Source: Dehalococcoidia bacterium (GTDB lineage Bacteria > Chloroflexota > Dehalococcoidia > Lucifugimonadales > SHYF01). From it: a stretch of DNA of 7,044 nt. The DNA lies in assembly GCA_009692985.1 (NCBI GenBank), contig SHYF01000086.1:1-7044 (forward strand). The letters are read 5' to 3'. Below are positions 1 to 5,121 of the stretch, one piece after another. The first letter of the stretch is position 1. Every line of letters begins with the position of its first letter. Under the pieces are notes generated by a model that was given only the letters and a program-made list of their open reading frames with translations, made no database searches and was not told the origin of the DNA. Position numbers and translations under genes: made by a program.

Positions 1-566
1 GCTTCCTCTGGGGTGACATTGACCAGCTCCGAAACGGGGCGCTTGCGGAAGGGGCCGCCGGAGGCAGTAATGATCAGGCGAGCTACATCCTGGTCTTCGC
101 CCCGGAGACATTGCCAGATGGCGCTGGCTTCGCTGTCCACGGGCAGGATGGTAGCCCCCGCCTCCATCTCCTGGGCGATGAGCGCTCCCCCCATCACCAG
201 GGCTTCTTTGCTGGCTAGCGCCACCAGTTTGCGCGAACGCAGCGCCTGCAATGTGGGTAGAAGGCCAGCAGGGCCAGCCACGGCCATCACCACCAGGTCC
301 ACCTGAGGATGGGATACCAGCTCCTCAAGGGTAACTATGGCGGCGTTGCCCAGCCCAGGCGATGCCTTGCCTCGCTCCGTCTCCTGGCAGCTCACCATGG
401 CAGGCCGGAACTCATCCACCTGCTTCTGGAGCAAGGTGAGGTTTCTCCAACCGCCAAGGCCGACTACCGAGAAGTGTTGGGGAAAGGAGCGGATGACTTC
501 GAGGGTCTGGCAACCAATGGAACCGGTGGAGCCGAGGATAGCTATGCCTTTCAAGTCGCTGCCCAT
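1..566 (-). CDS. dxr: 1-deoxy-D-xylulose 5-phosphate reductoisomerase, N-terminal part (runs off left edge)
   Basis: Catalyses the NADPH-dependent rearrangement and reduction of DXP to 2-C-methyl-D-erythritol 4-phosphate, the committed step of the MEP isoprenoid pathway in the cytosol. The reverse strand gives 188 complete codons from ATG at 566 to the window edge, with no stop. Residues 12-18 read GSTGSIG, the NADPH-binding glycine motif. ALASKEALVMGG lies at 116-127, the metal-binding segment LPVDSEASAIWQCL at 141-154 (Asp144 and Glu146 as ligands), and TASGGPFR at 167-174. The family average is about 380-400 residues, so roughly half is present. The start overlaps the cdsA stop by 16 nt and has no strong Shine-Dalgarno of its own, which suggests translational coupling. 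One oddity: the His that normally follows the metal-binding DSE (His153 in E. coli Dxr) is Ala147 here. Confidence 0.96.
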   Translation of the reverse strand, partial: MGSDLKGIAILGSTGSIGCQTLEVIRSFPQHFSVVGLGGWRNLTLLQKQVDEFRPAMVSCQETERGKASPGLGNAAIVTLEELVSHPQVDLVVMAVAGPAGLLPTLQALRSRKLVALASKEALVMGGALIAQEMEAGATILPVDSEASAIWQCLRGEDQDVARLIITASGGPFRKRPVSELVNVTPEE

Positions 567-1372
567 CTGAAACCATGATACACCAGCACCAATACGAAGA
601 CAATGGAGTCCAATCTGTCCAGGATGCCGCCATGGCCCGGGATGAGCCATCCCGCCTCCTTGGCTTTGGCGGCGCGTTTCAGCGCCGACTCCAGCAGGTC
701 GCCGGCCTGGGCCACCACGCCGATGCCGGTGCCCAGGATCGCAGCCTCCCATGTCTCCAGCGGCAAGGAGAGGACGGTGTCCAGCAGCACAGTCGCCGCA
801 ACTCCTGCCGCCAGGCCGGCCACAGCGCCCTCCCATGTCTTCCCCGGGCTGACCCTTGGAGCCATGCGGTGGCGTCCGATTGCCTTGCCCACAAAGTAGG
901 CAAATGTATCCACTGAGAAGGTGGCCAGCATGGCCAGCAACACCCATTCCCGTCCTTGAACCAGGCCCCGCAGGGCTACGGCGTAGGAAAGCGTGGCTCC
1001 CAGGTAGAGAGGGCCAGCCAGGGAAAGAAGCCACGGCCGGGCGGAGGATCGAACCCGCCCGCGGTGGGCTGCCAAGAGAGCCAATAGACCGAATAGCACC
1101 AAGAGGACCATCCAGTTGGCTGTCTGGTAGCCTGCAGCCACCAGAAGCGCCGTGACCACCATTCCTGGGAAGCGCTGGAGCCATAGGCTTAGGACTTCGC
1201 TGAGCCGGTAGAACTCCAACAGGCCCAGGAGAGCTGCCAGGCCCACCAGGACGGTGAAAGGGTAGCCCCCGGCCCAGATGAACAGTAGAAGCACGGGAAT
1301 GCCTACGACGGCGCTGGACACCCGGCGTGGAAGAGAATCGCGTCCACCGGCGGCGGCGCTACTGGAGGACAT
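551..1372 (-). CDS. cdsA: Phosphatidate cytidylyltransferase (CDP-diglyceride synthase)
   Basis: Integral membrane enzyme that converts phosphatidic acid and CTP to CDP-diacylglycerol, the precursor of phosphatidylglycerol and related phospholipids. The product is 273 residues, close to the family norm, and consists largely of hydrophobic segments (about 20-55, 70-101, 115-135, 145-165, 184-203 and 212-222). The catalytic C-terminal part is clear: DTFAYFVGKAIG at 155-166, SPGKTWEG at 175-182, GDLLESALKR at 224-233 and HGGILDRLDS at 247-256. The classic CdsA signature has Lys-Asp after the KR pair; here it is Lys238-Glu239, a conservative deviation. The ATG abuts the uppS stop (TAGATG, zero spacing) and is preceded by AGAGGAG, which overlaps the end of uppS. 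Its 3' end overlaps dxr by 16 nt. Confidence 0.96.
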   Translation of the reverse strand: MSSSSAAAGGRDSLPRRVSSAVVGIPVLLLFIWAGGYPFTVLVGLAALLGLLEFYRLSEVLSLWLQRFPGMVVTALLVAAGYQTANWMVLLVLFGLLALLAAHRGRVRSSARPWLLSLAGPLYLGATLSYAVALRGLVQGREWVLLAMLATFSVDTFAYFVGKAIGRHRMAPRVSPGKTWEGAVAGLAAGVAATVLLDTVLSLPLETWEAAILGTGIGVVAQAGDLLESALKRAAKAKEAGWLIPGHGGILDRLDSIVFVLVLVYHGFRWAAT

Positions 1373-2143
1373 CTACTCCTCTGGAGGCAAGGCCCCAAAG
1401 CGCCGCTTTCGCTGGCTGAAGGCCCGCAATGCTTTGGCCAGCTCTGCTTCGTCGAAGTCTGGCCAGCAAACCTGGCTAGAGTAGTACTCGCTGTACACCG
1501 ATTGCCACACCAGGAAGTTGCTGAGCCTGTGCTCTCCGGCGGTGCGAACTATGAGGTCCGGGTCCGGAACATCGTGGGTGTAGAGGTACCGCTGCAGCAG
1601 CTCTCCATCTATCTGCTCAGGGGGCACTCCGTCGCTGGCGATTTGACGGACCGCCTGGAGGATCTCGTCCCGTCCACCGTAGTCCAGAGCCACACTCAGG
1701 GTAAGCCCCGTGTTGTTCTTGGTAAGCTCCAGCACCCGTGTGATGGCATTACGAAGCTGTGGAGTCAGACGGTCGGTGCGGCCCAGGTACCGGAAGCAGA
1801 CGTTCTTTTCTACCAGCGTGGGTGTTTCCTTGTCTATGGTCTCTTCCAGGATTGTCATTATGGCCTGGACCTCGACTCTGGGGCGGTTCCAGTTTTCGGT
1901 GGAGAAGGCAAAAAATGTAGCGTAGGGTATGCCATGCTTTCCCAACGCATCCAGTATGCGGCTCACGTTGCGCGTGCCTTCCCGGTGCCCCTCTATCCGG
2001 GGCAGGCCGCGCCGCCTGGCCCAGCGGCCATTGCCGTCCATAATGATTGCAACATGAGTAGGAACGCTGTGCCCGTTGGTCTGTACCTGGGCGCATACGC
2101 GAGAAATTGGGATGCTGGTAGAGGATAAGGCGGGTTTGGACAA
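1373..2143 (-). CDS. uppS: Undecaprenyl diphosphate synthase (cis-prenyltransferase)
   Basis: Condenses isopentenyl diphosphate onto farnesyl diphosphate in cis to make the C55 lipid carrier for peptidoglycan and other envelope polymers. The product is 256 residues. MDGNGRWA at 35-42 carries the catalytic Asp36. FFAFSTENWNRP lies at 77-88, DYGGRDEI at 154-161 (usually NYGGR), RTAGEHRLSNFLVWQ at 200-214 and VYSEYY at 216-221, with Glu219 as the probable Mg ligand. The start is TTG at 2143. No ATG or GTG occurs between it and the conserved VPTHVAIIMDGNG block, and AGGA stands 6 nt upstream. This gives an N-terminal extension of about 26 poorly conserved residues before VPTHV, so the true start could lie slightly downstream. 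It begins 8 nt after the frr stop and abuts cdsA. Confidence 0.96.
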   Translation of the reverse strand: MSKPALSSTSIPISRVCAQVQTNGHSVPTHVAIIMDGNGRWARRRGLPRIEGHREGTRNVSRILDALGKHGIPYATFFAFSTENWNRPRVEVQAIMTILEETIDKETPTLVEKNVCFRYLGRTDRLTPQLRNAITRVLELTKNNTGLTLSVALDYGGRDEILQAVRQIASDGVPPEQIDGELLQRYLYTHDVPDPDLIVRTAGEHRLSNFLVWQSVYSEYYSSQVCWPDFDEAELAKALRAFSQRKRRFGALPPEE

Positions 2144-2149
2144 CTTGGA

Positions 2150-2153
2150 TCCT
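2150..2153 (-). promoter_or_regulatory. Ribosome binding site deciding the TTG start of uppS
   Basis: AGGA on the minus strand, 6 nt upstream of TTG at 2143, overlapping the frr stop codon TAG (2154-2152). It supports the TTG as the initiation codon and suggests that ribosomes terminating on frr re-initiate on uppS. The complementarity is short, so the support is moderate. Confidence 0.5.
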
Positions 2154-2709
2154 AGACCTCCATCACCTCGGCCTCTTTTCCCTCGACTGCGGTGTTTATC
2201 TGAACTATGGCAGCGTCAGTGAGCTTTTGGAGACGGTCCTGCTGACGACGGCTTTCGTCCTGGGAAATCTCTTTGCTGCGCTCCATTGCTCTGAGCTTGT
2301 CCTGGACATCTCGGCGCACGTTGCGCACGGCAACGCGGGCCTCTTCGGCATGTTGCCGTACCATTTTCACAAAGTCCCTTCGCCTCTCCTCTGTAAGCTG
2401 GGGAATAGGCACGCGGATCATGGCGCCATCGGCAGCCGGGTTGAGTCCCAGGCCGGATTTTAGTATCCCTCGCTCAATCTCCGTGACGGATTGCTTATCC
2501 CAGGGCTGGATAAGCAGTAGCCTGGCCTCGGGCGCGGATATGGTGGCCAACTGGTTCAACGGAGTTGGAACACCGTGGTAGTCAACAATCACGCCTTCGA
2601 CCAGGGCGGGGCTGGCTCTGCCAGTACGGATTGTGTTCATCTCCCGTTTCAACACATCCCCGGCCTTGTGCATTCGCGATTCAGCGTCCGGAAGTAGTGA
2701 GGTTGTCAT
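2152..2709 (-). CDS. frr: Ribosome recycling factor
   Basis: Works with EF-G to split post-termination ribosomes into subunits so they can start a new round of translation. The product is 185 residues, exactly the usual family length. Conserved blocks are present: NTIRTGRASPALVEGV at 25-40, the domain II region with DYHGVPTPLNQLATI, NPAADGAMIRVPIPQLTEERRR at 90-111 and QKLTDAAI near the C-terminus. The charged helices forming the three-helix bundle (domain I) lie at both ends, and domain II sits between them. The ATG at 2709 has AAGGA 8 nt upstream. It is separated from pyrH by 113 nt holding an inverted repeat, the only long gap in the operon. Confidence 0.98.
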   Translation of the reverse strand: MTTSLLPDAESRMHKAGDVLKREMNTIRTGRASPALVEGVIVDYHGVPTPLNQLATISAPEARLLLIQPWDKQSVTEIERGILKSGLGLNPAADGAMIRVPIPQLTEERRRDFVKMVRQHAEEARVAVRNVRRDVQDKLRAMERSKEISQDESRRQQDRLQKLTDAAIVQINTAVEGKEAEVMEV

Positions 2710-2751
2710 GTCGAGTGTCCTTGTGGTTAGTGTCGCATCATCCTGTTATGG

Positions 2752-2790
2752 CCCGCTCATTTCCTACGACAAGCCCTCAGAATGAGCGGG
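2752..2790. repeat. Intergenic inverted repeat between pyrH and frr
   Basis: The arms CCCGCTCATT (2752-2761) and AATGAGCGGG (2781-2790) are perfectly complementary over 10 bp around a 19-nt centre. On the transcribed (minus) strand the hairpin is followed by CCATAACAGG, not a run of U, so it is not a typical intrinsic terminator. The centre contains CGACAAGC followed by a CTCAG element. As a whole it resembles a decayed copy of the widespread bacterial intergenic repeat built on TTCGACAAGCTCAGG flanked by ATGAGCGG-type arms; that comparison is from memory. Apart from this element I see only the frr ribosome binding site in the 113-nt gap. It may be a mobile-repeat relic, an mRNA processing or stability element, or both. 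Confidence 0.7.
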
Positions 2791-2822
2791 GGGAGGTCTG
2801 CCCTGCGCTTATCGGTTGTTGT

Positions 2823-3590
<768 letters not shown>

Positions 3591-4094
3591 TCATTCGCCC
3601 AAGGCGAAACGCGAGAACCTGCGGACGAGTATGTGTTCCCCTACCCGTGCCGATAGGTCCGTCACCAAGTCCTGGATTACCCTGGCATTGTCTTTAATGT
3701 ATGGCTGCTGAAGAAGGCAGACCTCATCCGGGTCGCGCGAGTCCTCCGCTGGCATCTGGGAGCGGTCTACATACTGAGGCGTCATGGCAACCACTTGCAT
3801 TGCTAGCTGATGCGCCAGCTCTCTGAACTCAGGGAGCCTAGAAACGAAATCGGTCTCGCAATTAAGCTCTACAAGGGATCCTATGCGGTTGCCGCTGTGA
3901 ATGTAGGCCTCAACCAACCCTTCTCTCGTCTCGCGCCCCACTTTGTCTGCTGCCTTGGCTATCCCCTTTGTCCTGAGAAGTTGCTGGGCCTTGGAAGAAT
4001 CGCCATTCGCTTCCTGCAAGGCTCTTTTGCAGTCCATGATGCCTGCACCCGTAAGATCGCGCAGGGCCTTGATTTGGTCTACGGAAATCTCCAA
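3591..4094 (-). CDS. tsf: Elongation factor Ts (short form)
   Basis: Guanine-nucleotide exchange factor that regenerates EF-Tu-GTP. At 167 residues it is a short form; E. coli EF-Ts is 283. Residues 1 to about 45 are the UBA-like domain that docks on EF-Tu (LRDLTGAGIMDCKRAL at 11-26). The exchange motif TDFV is at 81-84 within ELNCETDFVSR. The C-terminal block LLQQPYIKD at 127-135, followed by VRRFSRFALGE at the end, matches the usual EF-Ts terminus, so the protein looks complete. Part of the core and the coiled coil are shortened, as in other compact EF-Ts proteins. The start is TTG at 4094. The rpsB stop is in the same frame 21 nt upstream with no ATG, GTG or other TTG between, and AGGAG stands 8 nt before the TTG. 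Confidence 0.97.
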   Translation of the reverse strand: MEISVDQIKALRDLTGAGIMDCKRALQEANGDSSKAQQLLRTKGIAKAADKVGRETREGLVEAYIHSGNRIGSLVELNCETDFVSRLPEFRELAHQLAMQVVAMTPQYVDRSQMPAEDSRDPDEVCLLQQPYIKDNARVIQDLVTDLSARVGEHILVRRFSRFALGE

Positions 4095-4102
4095 TGGGTG
4101 TT

Positions 4103-4107
4103 CTCCT
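4103..4107 (-). promoter_or_regulatory. Strong Shine-Dalgarno fixing the TTG start of tsf
   Basis: AGGAG on the minus strand lies 8 nt upstream of TTG at 4094, inside the 21-nt rpsB-tsf gap. The in-frame rpsB stop lies just beyond it, and no other start codon fits, so this site settles the unusual TTG initiation. Confidence 0.75.
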
Positions 4108-4115
4108 GAGTGAAG

Positions 4116-4925
4116 CTACGCCTCAACCGCGGCGGCAACAGGCGTGCTGGACATAGGCTCATGGCTGGGCGCCGTCCCTTCGGCGTCGGCGTATGCCTCT
4201 GCCATTGGCCTCTGCCTTCCCTCCAGCACAGCGTCGGCCATCTTCTTGGCGACAAGGCGAATGGAGCGAATGGCATCATCATTGCCAGGAATAGGGTAGT
4301 CCACCAGCCGTGGGTCACAGTCGGTGTCCACCAAGGCGATGATCGGAACGCCAACGCGGTGCGCCTCGGCTACGGCTATCCTCTCCTTGCCAATGTCAAC
4401 GATGAATATGGCGCCCGGAAGCCTGGTCATTTCTTTAATGCCTCCCAGGTACCGGTTCAAGCGGACTATCTCCTCCTCCAGCTTCTGGGCCTCCCGTTTT
4501 GGCAGGACCTGGAACTGGCGTTTTAGTTTCCGCTCCTCTAGCTGGACCAGGTAGTCTATGCGTTTCTGGATAGTGGTGAAGTTGGTGAATGTGCCTCCCA
4601 GCCAGCGTATTGCGACGTAGAATGCTCCGCAACGAGCCGCCTCTTGCGCAATGGACTCCTGGGCCTGTCTTTTGGTGCCAACGAACAGGATTGATTGGCC
4701 GCTGCTCGCCACATCGCTCACAAAAGCGCTGGCCGTCTCCAACATGCCAAGGGTCTGCTGCAGGTCAATAATATGTATGCCGTTGCGCGTGGCGAAAATG
4801 TGCCGCTTCATCTGGGGGTTCCACCGGCGTGTCTGGTGCCCAAAGTGGACCCCCGACTCCAGCAGAGATTTCATTGTGATGGGCCCCGCACCCGCTTCCA
4901 GGACGCTCCCGCTCTGTTCCACCAT
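4116..4925 (-). CDS. rpsB: 30S ribosomal protein S2
   Basis: Component of the small ribosomal subunit, located between head and body. The product is 269 residues (E. coli S2 is 241), including a 17-residue N-terminal lead before [18 protein letters not shown] (18-35) and a low-complexity Ala/Pro/Glu tail. Diagnostic blocks are FVGTKRQAQ at 81-89, [10 protein letters not shown] at 107-116, [15 protein letters not shown] at 174-188 and [22 protein letters not shown] at 200-221. ATG at 4925 was chosen because the family normally has several residues before the MK-LLE motif and AAGGCAGG lies just upstream. The ATG at codon 18 has no ribosome site and is less likely. It is the first gene of the minus-strand operon and is preceded by a promoter. 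Confidence 0.98.
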   Translation of the reverse strand: MVEQSGSVLEAGAGPITMKSLLESGVHFGHQTRRWNPQMKRHIFATRNGIHIIDLQQTLGMLETASAFVSDVASSGQSILFVGTKRQAQESIAQEAARCGAFYVAIRWLGGTFTNFTTIQKRIDYLVQLEERKLKRQFQVLPKREAQKLEEEIVRLNRYLGGIKEMTRLPGAIFIVDIGKERIAVAEAHRVGVPIIALVDTDCDPRLVDYPIPGNDDAIRSIRLVAKKMADAVLEGRQRPMAEAYADAEGTAPSHEPMSSTPVAAAVEA

Positions 4926-4969
4926 AAGACCTGCCTTCTACTTAGGTTTATAGTCTGTGTGCGTCGGAA

Positions 4970-4998
4970 AGTATAGCATACCGTGCCACCGTGGGCAA
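4970..4998 (-). promoter_or_regulatory. Predicted sigma70-type promoter of the rpsB operon
   Basis: On the minus strand, -35 TTGCCC (4998-4993) and -10 TATACT (4975-4970) are separated by exactly 17 bp. The -10 box matches TATAAT at 5 of 6 positions and the -35 matches TTGACA at 4 of 6. Predicted initiation is around 4963, giving a leader of about 38 nt before the rpsB ATG. No obvious riboswitch or terminator fits in so short a leader. The assignment rests on consensus matching only. Confidence 0.6.
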
Positions 4999-5052
4999 CG
5001 GCGATGGGGTGGTGAAAGAGTAATCGAAAGCCGCCTGGAATGCCGCAGCGTG

Positions 5053-5061
5053 TGATATAAT
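5053..5061 (+). promoter_or_regulatory. Predicted extended -10 promoter of the kinase gene
   Basis: TGATATAAT: a perfect TATAAT at 5056-5061 with the TG dinucleotide of an extended -10 element one base upstream. No good -35 box lies 16-18 bp further up, which is normal for extended -10 promoters. Expected start is near 5068, leaving a leader of about 50 nt before ATG 5122. It faces away from the rpsB promoter, so the 196 nt between the two coding regions is a divergent promoter region. I see nothing else in that stretch. Confidence 0.55.
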
Positions 5062-5121
5062 CCCGCCCATCGCGCCTACCATGTATTCCTTTCAGTCGTT
5101 CGAGTGGGAAAGCGTAGCGCC

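Noticed and set aside
1502..2128. 208-codon open frame on the plus strand
   Set aside because: It lies wholly opposite uppS, whose conserved motifs are clear on the minus strand, and has no motif of its own.
2738..2772. Internal promoter before frr (TTGTCG, 16 bp, CATAAC)
   Set aside because: Both boxes are weak matches and lie within the inverted repeat, so chance similarity is the better explanation.
2752..2790. Intrinsic terminator between pyrH and frr
   Set aside because: The stem is followed on the minus strand by CCATAACAGG, with no U-run, and the loop is 19 nt. Essential co-operonic genes follow directly.
4874..4925. Alternative rpsB start at codon 18 (ATG 4874)
   Set aside because: No ribosome binding site precedes it, and S2 proteins usually have several residues before this methionine.
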